Shown in pieces: positions 8,415 through 16,442 of a DNA stretch of 64,000 nucleotides. A program made the position numbers and the translations under genes. The stretch comes from Arthrobacter sp. ov118 (GTDB taxonomy: Bacteria > Actinomycetota > Actinomycetes > Actinomycetales > Micrococcaceae): NCBI RefSeq assembly GCF_900116495.1, contig NZ_FPAY01000007.1, positions 179,599 to 243,598 on the forward strand, written 5' to 3'. The notes below the pieces were generated by a model. It ran no database searches and was not told the origin of the DNA. It was given only the letters and a program-made list of their open reading frames with translations. Numbering within the stretch: position 1 is the first letter of the stretch; each line of letters begins with the position of its first letter.

Positions 8415-10496
8415 CTAGGCGTGCCCGGCGGACTGCATCTGCCGCAGTTCCTTCTTCAATTCGCCCACCTCGTCGCGGAGCCTGGCCGCGAGTTCGAACT
8501 GAAGCTCGCCTGCTGCGGCGTGCATTTGCTCAGTCAGCTGTTCAATCAGGCCCACCAGGTCCTCCGCCGGCGCGGCGGCGAGCCCGTCCTGCCTGATCGT
8601 CGAGGCACCCTTGCCCTTGCCGCGGGTCTTGCCCGCCGCGGCCAGGAGTTCGCGGGTATCCGCATCTTCCTTGGCAAGCTGGTCGGTGATGTCGGCGATC
8701 TTCTTGCGGAGCGGCTGGGGGTCGATGCCGTTCTCGGTGTTGTACGCCACCTGGATGGCGCGGCGCCGGTTCGTCTCGTCGATGGCCTTGGCCATCGAGT
8801 CGGTGATGCGGTCCGCGTACATGTGGACCTGGCCGGAGACGTTTCGCGCCGCGCGGCCGATGGTCTGGATCAGGGATGTCGCCGAGCGCAGGAAGCCTTC
8901 CTTGTCGGCGTCGAGGATGCTCACCAGGGACACTTCGGGAAGGTCGAGGCCTTCGCGGAGCAAGTTGATGCCCACCAGGACGTCGAAAACACCCATCCGG
9001 AGTTCGCGGAGCAGCTCGACGCGGCGCAGCGTGTCCACGTCCGAGTGCAGGTACTCCACCTTCACGCCGTGCCCCAGAAGGTAGTCGGTGAGGTCCTCCG
9101 CCATCCGCTTGGTCAGGGTGGTGACCAGGACGCGTTCGTTCTTCGCCGTGCGGGTGCGGATTTCGCCGAGCAGGTCATCGATCTGGCCCTTCGTGGGCTT
9201 CACGACCACCTCGGGGTCGATCAGGCCCGTGGGCCGGATGATCTGCTGGACGAAGCCGTCGGCCCTCTCGAGCTCGAACTTGCCCGGCGTCGCGGACAGG
9301 TACACCGTCTGGCCCACCCGGTCCTGGAACTCATCCCACTTCAGCGGCCGGTTGTCCATGGCCGAGGGCAGCCGGAAGCCGTGGTCCACCAGGGTCCGCT
9401 TGCGGGACATGTCGCCCTCGTACATCGCACCGATCTGCGGCACCGTCACGTGGGATTCATCGATTACCAGAAGGAAGTCGTCCGGGAAGTAGTCGAGAAG
9501 GCAATGCGGCGCCGTCCCGCGGGCGCGCCCGTCGATGTGCGAGGAGTAGTTCTCGATGCCGTTGCAGAACCCCATCTGCTGCATCATTTCAAGATCATAG
9601 GTCGTGCGCATCCGGAGCCGCTGGGCCTCGACCAGTTTGTTCTGGCTCTCCAGGACCTTCAGCCGCTCAGCCAGCTCGTCTTCGATCCTGGTGATCGCCC
9701 GGCTCATGCGTTCCGGACCGGCCACATAGTGCGAGGCCGGGAAAACGTACATCTCGGTCTCGTCACGGATCACCTCGCCGGTGAGCGGGTGCAGGGTGTA
9801 AATGTTCTCGATCTCGTCCCCGAAGAACTCGATCCGGATCGCCAGCTCCTCGTACATGGGAATGATTTCCACGGTGTCGCCGCGGACCCGGAAGGTGCCG
9901 CGGTGAAAGTCCATGTCATTGCGGGTGTACTGCATGGAGACGAATTTCCGGAGCAGATCATCCCGGTTCATCTCCGCCCCCTTGCGGAGGGTCACCATGC
10001 CCAGAATGTACTCTTCCGGGGTGCCCAAACCGTAGATGCAGGACACTGTGGCTACCACGATGACGTCCCGGCGCGTCAGCAGCGCGTTGGTGGCGGAGTG
10101 GCGGAGCCGTTCGACTTCCTCGTTGACGGAGGAGTCCTTCTCGATGAAGGTGTCCGTCTGCGCCACATAGGCTTCGGGCTGGTAGTAGTCGTAGTAGGAG
10201 ACGAAGTATTCGACCGCGTTGTTTGGCAGCAGCTCGCGGAATTCGTTGGCCAGCTGCGCGGCGAGCGTTTTGTTCTGCACCATCACGAGCGTGGGCCGCT
10301 GGATCTGCTCGATCAGCCACGCAGTCGTCGCGCTTTTGCCGGTACCGGTGGCACCGAGGAGGACCACGTCCTTTTCGCCGTTCCTGATGCGCTCCGTCAG
10401 TTCCGCGATCGCGGCCGGCTGGTCACCGGCCGGCTGGAACTCGCTGATGACCTCGAAGGGCGCCACGACACGGTTAATCTCCTGGGCAAGGCTCAT
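8415..10496 (-). CDS. uvrB: Excinuclease ABC subunit B (UvrB)
   Basis: UvrB (693 aa) is the damage-verifying helicase-like subunit of nucleotide excision repair. UvrA loads it on DNA and it recruits UvrC for incision. The Walker A motif GATGTGKS is at residues 48-55. The beta-hairpin region YYDYYQPEAYV that clamps one strand, the DESHVT motif II box and the helicase motif QTIGRAARN are all present. The C-terminal coiled-coil UVR motif that binds UvrC is at about residues 650-685. The start is ATG at 10496. Only about 40 bases separate it from coaE upstream, but it also has its own leaderless -10 box. Confidence 0.97.
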   Translation of the reverse strand: MSLAQEINRVVAPFEVISEFQPAGDQPAAIAELTERIRNGEKDVVLLGATGTGKSATTAWLIEQIQRPTLVMVQNKTLAAQLANEFRELLPNNAVEYFVSYYDYYQPEAYVAQTDTFIEKDSSVNEEVERLRHSATNALLTRRDVIVVATVSCIYGLGTPEEYILGMVTLRKGAEMNRDDLLRKFVSMQYTRNDMDFHRGTFRVRGDTVEIIPMYEELAIRIEFFGDEIENIYTLHPLTGEVIRDETEMYVFPASHYVAGPERMSRAITRIEDELAERLKVLESQNKLVEAQRLRMRTTYDLEMMQQMGFCNGIENYSSHIDGRARGTAPHCLLDYFPDDFLLVIDESHVTVPQIGAMYEGDMSRKRTLVDHGFRLPSAMDNRPLKWDEFQDRVGQTVYLSATPGKFELERADGFVQQIIRPTGLIDPEVVVKPTKGQIDDLLGEIRTRTAKNERVLVTTLTKRMAEDLTDYLLGHGVKVEYLHSDVDTLRRVELLRELRMGVFDVLVGINLLREGLDLPEVSLVSILDADKEGFLRSATSLIQTIGRAARNVSGQVHMYADRITDSMAKAIDETNRRRAIQVAYNTENGIDPQPLRKKIADITDQLAKEDADTRELLAAAGKTRGKGKGASTIRQDGLAAAPAEDLVGLIEQLTEQMHAAAGELQFELAARLRDEVGELKKELRQMQSAGHA

Positions 10497-10508
10497 GGCT
10501 CTAATCTA
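10494..10508 (-). promoter_or_regulatory. Leaderless -10 box for uvrB
   Basis: On the minus strand TAGATT (10508-10503) is followed by six bases and the ATG at 10496, with no Shine-Dalgarno sequence. I did not see a LexA-type palindrome (TCGAAC-N4-GTTCGA) nearby. Confidence 0.5.
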
Positions 10509-10536
10509 CCGCCGCCCATCGGCGCCCACTTCAGAT

Positions 10537-11844
10537 TCAGCTTTGGGCTGTACCCAGTCCGGCGGCGGCGCCCCTGTCCGGGGCGGTTGCGCCGCCGTCG
10601 GTGCCGCTCCCGCCGTCGACGGCGCCGCCGTCGTCCGCGTAAGACGGCGGCTGCCATCCCGTGCGCTGCACCCAGGCGTCCATCCGCGGGGCAGCGTAGT
10701 CCGAGAACCAGGCCTCCTTGTCCGCCGCGTACCCTGCGGTGGACCTGTCCACCCCGTGGAGCCCCGCCACGCGGCGTTTCTCCGCCACATAGTCCGCGCG
10801 CGCGCCGGCGTCAGAGCGGAGCCAGTCGCGGAAGCACAGCGAGTACCGCCAGCCCGGGGATCCCGCGGCGCGGATGTGCACGTTCACCGGCCTGCCGGGG
10901 TCGGCGTTGCCGTGCAGGCGCTTGCCCCAGTCTGCGGGGTCGGGGTGCGAGGGTTTGGGTTTGTCGGCAATGATGCCCGGCCAGCGAGGGAACCCGGCGT
11001 CAGCCAGCAGCGGGGCGAGCCGGTCCGCGGCGTCGAGGTCGCGGACGCTTAGCTGGAGGTCGATCACGTCCTTGGCGTCAAGATCCGGGACCGCCGTGGA
11101 CCCGATGTGGTCGACGGCCAGGACGTCCTGCTGGACCGCGGTCCGCAGCCGGGCGATCAACCGGTCGGCCTGCGCCGGCCACGCCGGATCCGCCGTGGTG
11201 AGCACGGGCCCTCCCGTCCGCGGTGCGATCCGTTGTTCCTTGAGGTTCAGCGCGAACGGCACCAGCCGCTCCTCCCACAGCGTGTCGACCGCGTGCCGAA
11301 GGTGCTCCGGGGCGCCCGAGTTGTCCAGCACGACGTCTGCGGCCGCCAGCCGGTCCTCGCGGCTCGCTTGGGCATTCATTCGGGCGCGTGCCTCGTCGGC
11401 GCTCATCTGGCGGTGGTCGGCCATCCGACGGACCCGCACATCGTCCGGCGCGTCCACCACAATCACCAGGTGGAAGTTCTTGCCTTGTCCGGTTTCCACC
11501 AGCAACGGGATGTCCTGGACCACGACGGCGCCTGCCGGGGCGGCGGTGACCAGCGCTGCGGCGCGCTCCCGCACCAAGGGGTGGATGATCCCGTTGAGCG
11601 CGGCCAGGCGTTCCGCGTTCCCGAACACCAAGGCGCCCAGCCCGGGCCGGTCCAACCGCCCGTCGGCCCTCAGGACCGCGGCACCGAAGGTCTCCACCAC
11701 CCGTGCCAGCCCGGGTGTGCCCGGCTCCACAACCTCCCGGGCCAATGCGTCGGCGTCGACAAGCACCGCGCCGAGCTCGCGCAAGCGCGCGGCAACCATT
11801 GACTTCCCCGCGGCGATCCCGCCGGTCAACCCGATCTTCAACAC
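10537..11844 (-). CDS. coaE: Dephospho-CoA kinase fused to a GrpB/UPF0157 domain
   Basis: The N-terminal ~200 residues are dephospho-CoA kinase, the last enzyme of coenzyme A synthesis, with P-loop GGIAAGKS at residues 8-15 and the VDADALAREV substrate segment. Residues ~215-385 are a GrpB (UPF0157) domain of the nucleotidyltransferase fold, with the DHIGSTAVP and KDVIDLQ blocks. This two-domain form is known from actinobacteria, including mycobacteria, where the second domain is not the kinase and may aid folding or stability. A Gly/Ala/Asp-rich tail follows. The start is GTG at 11844, 22 bases from the divergent yigZ start. Confidence 0.95.
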   Translation of the reverse strand: MLKIGLTGGIAAGKSMVAARLRELGAVLVDADALAREVVEPGTPGLARVVETFGAAVLRADGRLDRPGLGALVFGNAERLAALNGIIHPLVRERAAALVTAAPAGAVVVQDIPLLVETGQGKNFHLVIVVDAPDDVRVRRMADHRQMSADEARARMNAQASREDRLAAADVVLDNSGAPEHLRHAVDTLWEERLVPFALNLKEQRIAPRTGGPVLTTADPAWPAQADRLIARLRTAVQQDVLAVDHIGSTAVPDLDAKDVIDLQLSVRDLDAADRLAPLLADAGFPRWPGIIADKPKPSHPDPADWGKRLHGNADPGRPVNVHIRAAGSPGWRYSLCFRDWLRSDAGARADYVAEKRRVAGLHGVDRSTAGYAADKEAWFSDYAAPRMDAWVQRTGWQPPSYADDGGAVDGGSGTDGGATAPDRGAAAGLGTAQS

Positions 11845-11869
11845 CTCACCAGACTAAACTGAACCGGTG
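11842..11869. promoter_or_regulatory. Overlapping divergent leaderless promoters, coaE and yigZ
   Basis: On the plus strand TAAACT (11855-11860), six bases, then GTG of yigZ at 11867. On the minus strand TAGTCT (11856-11851), six bases, then GTG of coaE at 11844. The two -10 boxes share two base pairs, so polymerase could occupy only one at a time. Confidence 0.6.
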
Positions 11870-12568
11870 GCAGATGAGGCGGACTCCCCCGAGAGCAGGA
11901 CTTCCGTCTACACAACCCCCACCACCGGACCCGGGTTCCGTTCCGAGATTGAAGTCAAGCGGTCCCGGTTCATCACTGTCTTGGCGCGTACGCCGGACGA
12001 GGAGGCGGCCCGCACCGTCCTGGCCGGTCTGCGCAAAGAATTCCATGATGCCCGGCACCACTGCTCCGCGTTCATCCTGGGCCCCGACCGGGACGTGCAG
12101 CGCTCCAACGACGACGGCGAACCGTCCGGGACTGCGGGCATCCCCATGCTCGAGGCACTCCTGAAGCGTGAGACGGCGCCGGGCGTCGCCGACCTCAGCG
12201 ACGTCACCGCCGTGGTGGTGCGCTATTTCGGCGGCATTCTGCTGGGCGCGGGCGGGCTGGTGCGTGCGTATTCGGAATCGGTGTCCACGGCGTTGGAACT
12301 CGCGCCCCTCGTGCGCCGCAGTCGGTTCCGGATCTGCGCGGTGCCGGTGCAGCATGCCGCGGCCGGGCGGCTCGAGAACGACCTACGCGCCGCGGGCTAC
12401 GTCATGGCCGAGACCCGTTACGAGGCGCAGACCACCGTCCTGCGGCTTGCGCTGCCGGACAATCCCGCCGAACTGGCCCGCGCGGTGGACCGCGTGGCCG
12501 CCCTGTCCGCCGGCAGCGCCTCGCTGCTGCGCGAAGAAACGGCGTGGATCGACGTCCCGATCAGCTGA
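11867..12568 (+). CDS. yigZ: YigZ/IMPACT-family protein (UPF0029)
   Basis: A 233-aa YigZ homologue related to the eukaryotic translation regulator IMPACT. The N-terminal domain holds the conserved DDGEPSGTAG and VVRYFGGILLGAGGLVRAYS blocks. The C-terminal ~65 residues form the ferredoxin-like UPF0029 second domain. The molecular function in bacteria is not settled; nucleic-acid or ribosome binding has been proposed for the family. The GTG at 11867 is used because it sits six bases after a -10 box and opens the only frame that reaches the domain. It is convergent with the membrane-protein gene downstream, with repeat locus B between them. Confidence 0.9.
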   Translation: MADEADSPESRTSVYTTPTTGPGFRSEIEVKRSRFITVLARTPDEEAARTVLAGLRKEFHDARHHCSAFILGPDRDVQRSNDDGEPSGTAGIPMLEALLKRETAPGVADLSDVTAVVVRYFGGILLGAGGLVRAYSESVSTALELAPLVRRSRFRICAVPVQHAAAGRLENDLRAAGYVMAETRYEAQTTVLRLALPDNPAELARAVDRVAALSAGSASLLREETAWIDVPIS

Positions 12569-12623
12569 ACGGTGCCCGCGGGAGCTTGGCGGGCATTGCA
12601 GGGCGGCCTGGCCCGCCGGCGCC

Positions 12624-12707
12624 GGACATGTCCCCCGGCCACGGCGAGCGATGGACACAGTGCCTCTATGCCCACCCTACAAACCCAGGAATGGACATGT
12701 GCCCCCG
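12624..12707. repeat. GGACATGTCC repeat, locus B (one diverged unit)
   Basis: One unit with GGACATGTCC at 12624-12633 and GGACATGTGC at 12693-12702, exactly 69 bases apart as in locus A. The interior aligns with locus A without length change (GCGATGGACACAGTGCCT and CCCAGGAATGGACATGT are recognisable) but has many substitutions. It lies between the convergent yigZ gene and the next gene. Confidence 0.8.
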
Positions 12708-12751
12708 CCGGGCGTCTGTCGGAACACGCTGCGGGCCTGCCGCAGCTGCCC

Positions 12752-13396
12752 TCACGGAGCTGCGGCGGCGGCCTCCGACTCTGCTGTGCGGGTAAGGAAA
12801 GCCCCGGCCCGCTGGAAGTCGCGGACAGAAAACATAATCCCCGTCACTATGACAGCCACGCCCGCGGCCATGAGCCACGAGCTGAATCCGTCTCCTCCTA
12901 TGACTTGGGGAATGAGCACGAACGGGTACGCGGACATCCAGACGAGCTGTGTGGCGAGATTCTTTCGTAGCTGCACTGCGGCGGCCCGCGAAACGACAAG
13001 GTGATCCGGATCAATGGGTGCCTTGCCGAGAACTTGGCGGCGGATGTCTTTTCGCTCCTCATCCTCCAGCGACAGCAGCACGTCAATCTTGCCCAGTTCC
13101 GCTGCCGGAGCGATTTTCTTCGCGTTATAGACGAAACCACCGATCACGACGCCCAGCACTGCAAGGAAGTATCCGAACACCAAGAAGTGCGGCCAGTCCC
13201 CCGGCCCACCTCCAAGGACCAGGATCCCGCCGATGGTTCCTGCCGCGACAAGGATGATCACGCCGGCCGGGAAATAGCGCGTGTAATAGGCTTTCAGCGC
13301 ACCGTCAAGGCCCCGGTCTGCCACGCCCTGCGATCTTCTCGTGGCCTTGGCCCAACCGTCGTTGGACTTTGGCATGAGATCATCGATTCCGGTCAT
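12752..13396 (-). CDS. Conserved hypothetical membrane protein
   Basis: I do not recognise a named family. The 214-aa product has two hydrophobic segments near residues 45-65 and 75-95, a charged cytoplasmic middle with LLSLEDEERKDIRRQVLGK, and two more hydrophobic segments at about 150-195. The residues SLEDEERKDIRRQ followed by a helix look like a soluble regulatory or assembly segment between two membrane hairpins. The ATG at 13396 is preferred because GGGGAAAG precedes it; an ATG five codons upstream lacks a ribosome site. It is flanked on both sides by repeat copies (loci B and C). Confidence 0.7.
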   Translation of the reverse strand: MTGIDDLMPKSNDGWAKATRRSQGVADRGLDGALKAYYTRYFPAGVIILVAAGTIGGILVLGGGPGDWPHFLVFGYFLAVLGVVIGGFVYNAKKIAPAAELGKIDVLLSLEDEERKDIRRQVLGKAPIDPDHLVVSRAAAVQLRKNLATQLVWMSAYPFVLIPQVIGGDGFSSWLMAAGVAVIVTGIMFSVRDFQRAGAFLTRTAESEAAAAAP

Positions 13397-13517
13397 CGTC
13401 TCTTTCCCCATAGGCGCAGTAGATGGTGCAAGGGCCCGATGATCCTCCGCCGATACTGCCGAGCCTGCTGCTCAAATCCTGAAATTTTCAATGCCCGTAA
13501 GCCAGCAGCATGGAATT

Positions 13518-13600
13518 GACAAAACATAGGGGCACCGCCGCCGGCATTCGGCACCATCCGACATGCCTACCCACGGACCCAGGAATGGACATATCCTCTG
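13518..13600. repeat. GGACATGTCC repeat, locus C (degenerate unit)
   Basis: A decayed copy: CGACATGCC, then CCACGGACCCAGGAATGGACATATCC, where GGACATATCC at 13587-13596 is the palindrome with one change. The left-hand palindrome expected 69 bases upstream is barely recognisable. It lies upstream of the membrane-protein gene and downstream of the VOC gene. Confidence 0.6.
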
Positions 13601-13626
13601 CCGGGGCGCACGGATGATCGGCGAGG

Positions 13627-14064
13627 CTAGATCTCGTGGGCAATCTCCCAGATGTGCCCGGCGGGATCACGGAAGCAGGCCGTGCGGACACCCCAGGGCG
13701 GGTCCATCGGTCCGTTGAGCAGGTCCACGCCGCGGCGGGACAGTTCGGCGCACATGGAATCGACGTCGTCCACCTGGATGGTGAACTGGAGTCTGGCACC
13801 GGACTCAGCGCTGGCCACGGCCGCCGGGTGGATCAGTTCGGTGGCTTCGGAGACATTGAGCAAATTGATCAATGTGTTCTCGAACTTAAAGACGGCAGAG
13901 ACGTCGTCCTCAAAGACAAGCGGGAGCTTGAAGACTTCCGCGTAGAAACTCTTCGTAATGGCTAGGTCTTCGACAAACAGGGTGATGGCCCCGATGCGCC
14001 GTGGCCACGGGCCTACCGCTTTGCCTGTGTCCTGCGCTTCAACAGTCTCCGGCGCTTCAGCCAT
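13627..14064 (-). CDS. Glyoxalase/VOC-fold protein
   Basis: A 145-aa vicinal-oxygen-chelate protein with two beta-alpha-beta modules. The first begins at GAITLFVEDLAITKSFYAEVF, cut here as GAITLFVED plus TKSFYAEVF. The second is around LQFTIQVDDVD and ends in CFRDPAGHIWEIAHE, the usual end of the family. Such proteins include glyoxalases, bleomycin-resistance proteins and dioxygenases; the substrate cannot be told. The first 20-25 residues are a Glu/Ala-rich extension. The ATG at 14064 has GAGGTG upstream and is preferred to an ATG eleven codons earlier. Confidence 0.82.
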   Translation of the reverse strand: MAEAPETVEAQDTGKAVGPWPRRIGAITLFVEDLAITKSFYAEVFKLPLVFEDDVSAVFKFENTLINLLNVSEATELIHPAAVASAESGARLQFTIQVDDVDSMCAELSRRGVDLLNGPMDPPWGVRTACFRDPAGHIWEIAHEI

Positions 14065-14240
14065 GGCAGTCACCTCGTCGTCGGCGGGAAATCTCAACCT
14101 GCAAAGTGTGGACTCGGGGCCGGGCTGCCGTCAAGGATTGCGCAACCCGCGTGTTCGGGGGCGCACGTCCGATTCTTCCGAACATGGCAGGGGATATGCG
14201 CTCGTCCAAGGTACATGCCCGTGGGTCTGGCCCCGGGAGT

Positions 14241-14660
14241 AGACATGTCCATGGCCGGGGCGGGCATCACCTTCCGACCATTGGACATGTTCCTAGGGAC
14301 AGCCCGGGAATGGACATGTCCACGGTGGGGCCAGACGCCACCTTCGCGCCACTGGACATGTTCCTCACGGACCCGCAGGAAAGGACAGGATCCCCATATG
14401 CCCGCTTGTCAGTCCAAAGAATGAGCATGTCCCACTGGGAAAGCGCCAAGAATGAGCATGTCCCCCGGGGAGGCCTGGGAATGGGCAAGTCCCCACAGCG
14501 AGGGCGCCAGAAATGAGCAAGTCCGGTGGAGCAGGCAGCCGCGGAGCAGTCCCCACAGGGAGGGCGGCAAAATGGGCATGTCCCAACGGGAGGGCACCAA
14601 AAATGGGCATGTCCGGTGGAGCAGGCGACCGCGGAGCATGTCCGTGGACAACGCGCAGGC
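14241..14660. repeat. GGACATGTCC repeat array, locus D (71-bp units, then ~30-bp units)
   Basis: A composite array in the 711-bp gap between the VOC gene and rpsA. The left part (14241-14375) has two 71-bp units with sites at 14241, 14283, 14312 and 14354, spaced 42-29-42. The right part (14420-14660) has eight shorter units of 29-32 bp, each with a variant core GRGCAWGTCC, at 14423, 14454, 14483, 14515, 14544, 14574, 14605 and 14634. Within this a 90-bp higher-order repeat (14515 and 14605) shares CCGGTGGAGCAGGC and CCGCGGAGCA. Periods near 30 keep several frames open on both strands, but the translations are simple repeats with no start signals. Confidence 0.87.
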
Positions 14661-14667
14661 AACGAAG

Positions 14668-14697
14668 AGGTGGCCGCCCCCGAGGGGACGGCCACCT
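14668..14697 (-). terminator. Hairpin terminator downstream of rpsA
   Basis: A perfect 9-bp stem, AGGTGGCCG (14668-14676) with CGGCCACCT (14689-14697), lies about 80 bases beyond the rpsA stop codon. On the minus strand it is followed by CTTCGTT, a weak T-rich tail. Confidence 0.6.
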
Positions 14698-14775
14698 TTG
14701 TGCACCGTGACGGTGCCGGTTCAAGCTACGAACTGCCTGGCCTCAGGGAGCGGACTCCCGGAGGGTTGAGGGCAA

Positions 14776-16251
14776 TTAGTTGCCGGTCAGCTTCTCGCGC
14801 AGAGCGGCGAGAGCCTCGTCCGAAGCAAGCGTGCCTGCACCGGCTTCGGTTGCGGCCGGCTCGGAGGAGTAGCTGGTGGTGCCGGAATCGCTGTCACCGG
14901 ACGTTGCTGCAGCAGCGTCGTCGGAAGCGTGCTGGGCAACCTGCTTCTTGTGGGCTTCCCAGCGGGTCTGGGCGTCAGCGTACTGCTGCTCCCAGGCGGC
15001 GCGCTGGTTCTCGTAGCCTTCAAGCCACTCGTTGGACTCCGGGTCGAAGCCCTCCGGGTACTTGTAGTTGCCCTCTTCGTCGTACTCGGCGGCCATGCCG
15101 TAGAGTGCCGGATCGAATTCGGTGCTGTCGGCGTCGACGCCCTCGTTGGCCTGCTTGAGGGAGAGCGAGATGCGGCGGCGCTCGAGGTCGATGTCGATGA
15201 CCTTGACGAACAGCTCGTCGCCAACGGAGACAACCTGCTCGGCCAGCTCGACGTGGCGCACGGCGAGCTCGGAGATGTGGACCAGGCCTTCGATGCCGTC
15301 TTCAACGCGAACGAACGCGCCGAACGGAACGAGCTTGGTGACCTTACCCGGAACAACCTGGCCGAGGGCGTGGGTGCGGGCGAAGGTCTGCCACGGATCT
15401 TCCTGCGTAGCCTTGAGCGACAGGGAGACGCGCTCGCGGTCCAGGTCGACCTCGAGAACCTCGACGGTGACTTCCTGGCCAACTTCGACAACCTCGGACG
15501 GGTGGTCGATGTGCTTCCAGGACAGCTCGGAAACGTGAACCAGGCCGTCTACGCCGCCCAGGTCCACGAAGGCACCGAAGTTGACGATGGAGGAAACGAC
15601 GCCGGGACGGACCTGGCCCTTTTCCAGCTTGTTGAGGAACGTGGAGCGGACCTCGGACTGGGTCTGCTCGAGCCATGCACGGCGGGACAGCACAACGTTG
15701 TTGCGGTTCTTGTCCAGCTCGATGATCTTGGCTTCGATCTGCTGACCGATGTACGGAGCGAGGTCGCGCACACGGCGCATCTCGACGAGGGATGCGGGCA
15801 GGAAGCCGCGCAGACCGATGTCGAGGATAAGACCACCCTTGACAACCTCGATGACGGTACCGGTGACAACACCGTCTTCTTCCTTGACCTTCTCGATGGC
15901 GCCCCAGGCACGCACGTACTGAGCACGCTTCTTGGAGAGGATCAGGCGGCCTTCTTTGTCTTCCTTGGTGAGCACCAGGGCTTCGACCTGATCGCCAACG
16001 GAGACGACGTCTCCGGGGTCAACGTCGTGCTTGATGGAAAGCTCGCGGGAGGGAATGACACCTTCGGTCTTGTAACCGATGTCGAGCAGAACTTCGTCGC
16101 GGTCGACCTTGACGACGGTACCTTCGACGAGGTCTCCGTCGTTGAAGTACTTGATGGTCGCGTCGACAGCTGCGAGGAAGTCCTCAGCGGTACCGATGTC
16201 GTTAATCGCGACTACGGGGGTACCGGGCTTCTCGGTGGAGGTGATGGTCAT
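14776..16251 (-). CDS. rpsA: 30S ribosomal protein S1
   Basis: Ribosomal protein S1 (491 aa) binds mRNA leaders and helps initiation on structured messages. Four S1 (OB-fold) domains can be seen at roughly residues 35-105, 120-190, 205-275 and 290-362, each with the GxVV/GxV...FGAFV pattern and the closing V(K/E)V...D..R.R(I/V)SLS strand. The C-terminal ~110 residues are acidic, Gln/Ser/Thr-rich and probably disordered, as in other actinobacterial S1 proteins. The start is ATG at 16251, with GGAG about 12 bases upstream. A long leader with its own promoter and hairpin precedes it. Confidence 0.96.
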   Translation of the reverse strand: MTITSTEKPGTPVVAINDIGTAEDFLAAVDATIKYFNDGDLVEGTVVKVDRDEVLLDIGYKTEGVIPSRELSIKHDVDPGDVVSVGDQVEALVLTKEDKEGRLILSKKRAQYVRAWGAIEKVKEEDGVVTGTVIEVVKGGLILDIGLRGFLPASLVEMRRVRDLAPYIGQQIEAKIIELDKNRNNVVLSRRAWLEQTQSEVRSTFLNKLEKGQVRPGVVSSIVNFGAFVDLGGVDGLVHVSELSWKHIDHPSEVVEVGQEVTVEVLEVDLDRERVSLSLKATQEDPWQTFARTHALGQVVPGKVTKLVPFGAFVRVEDGIEGLVHISELAVRHVELAEQVVSVGDELFVKVIDIDLERRRISLSLKQANEGVDADSTEFDPALYGMAAEYDEEGNYKYPEGFDPESNEWLEGYENQRAAWEQQYADAQTRWEAHKKQVAQHASDDAAAATSGDSDSGTTSYSSEPAATEAGAGTLASDEALAALREKLTGN

Positions 16252-16296
16252 GTAGTAGGGGCTCCGTTGTGGATAGTTAGTCGGTCAGGCAAACCG

Positions 16297-16326
16297 CTTC
16301 GCCCGCATTATGGAATGCAGGCGAAG
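16297..16326 (-). promoter_or_regulatory. 13-bp hairpin in the rpsA leader
   Basis: On the minus strand CTTCGCCTGCATT (16326-16314) pairs with AATGCGGGCGAAG (16309-16297) around the loop CCAT: 12 Watson-Crick pairs and one G-U pair. It lies 46-75 bases before the start codon, with no T-run after it, so it is not a simple terminator. Confidence 0.7.
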
Positions 16327-16408
16327 AATACGGCTTCACAGCAAGGGATCCGCCGGGTCATCCTGATTTTGTGGATTGTAAATGCGCGCACGTAGTATGC
16401 GCCCGTTT

Positions 16409-16438
16409 AGTCTAGTCGTTTACTTCAACGCGGGTCAA
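16409..16438 (-). promoter_or_regulatory. SigA-type promoter of rpsA
   Basis: On the minus strand TTGACC (16438-16433) is followed by an 18-bp spacer and TAGACT (16414-16409). Both match vegetative actinobacterial elements. The predicted start near 16402 gives a leader of about 150 nt. Confidence 0.7.
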
Positions 16439-16442
16439 AGCG

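Noticed and set aside
10497..10540. LexA/SOS box for uvrB
   Set aside because: I looked for the actinobacterial TCGAAC-N4-GTTCGA pattern upstream and did not find it.
8421..10973. An 850-aa open frame on the plus strand opposite uvrB and coaE
   Set aside because: It is the mirror of two clear genes in GC-rich DNA; composition is His/Gln/Val/Arg-rich as in antisense frames, and no domain is recognisable.
14241..14660. CRISPR array
   Set aside because: About 30-bp repeats occur, but there are no unique spacers of constant length, the repeats are imperfect, and no cas gene is in the window.
14267..14705. Cys/Pro-rich repetitive proteins read from repeat locus D
   Set aside because: Several frames on both strands stay open only because the repeat period is close to 30; there are no start signals and the peptides merely mirror the DNA repeat.
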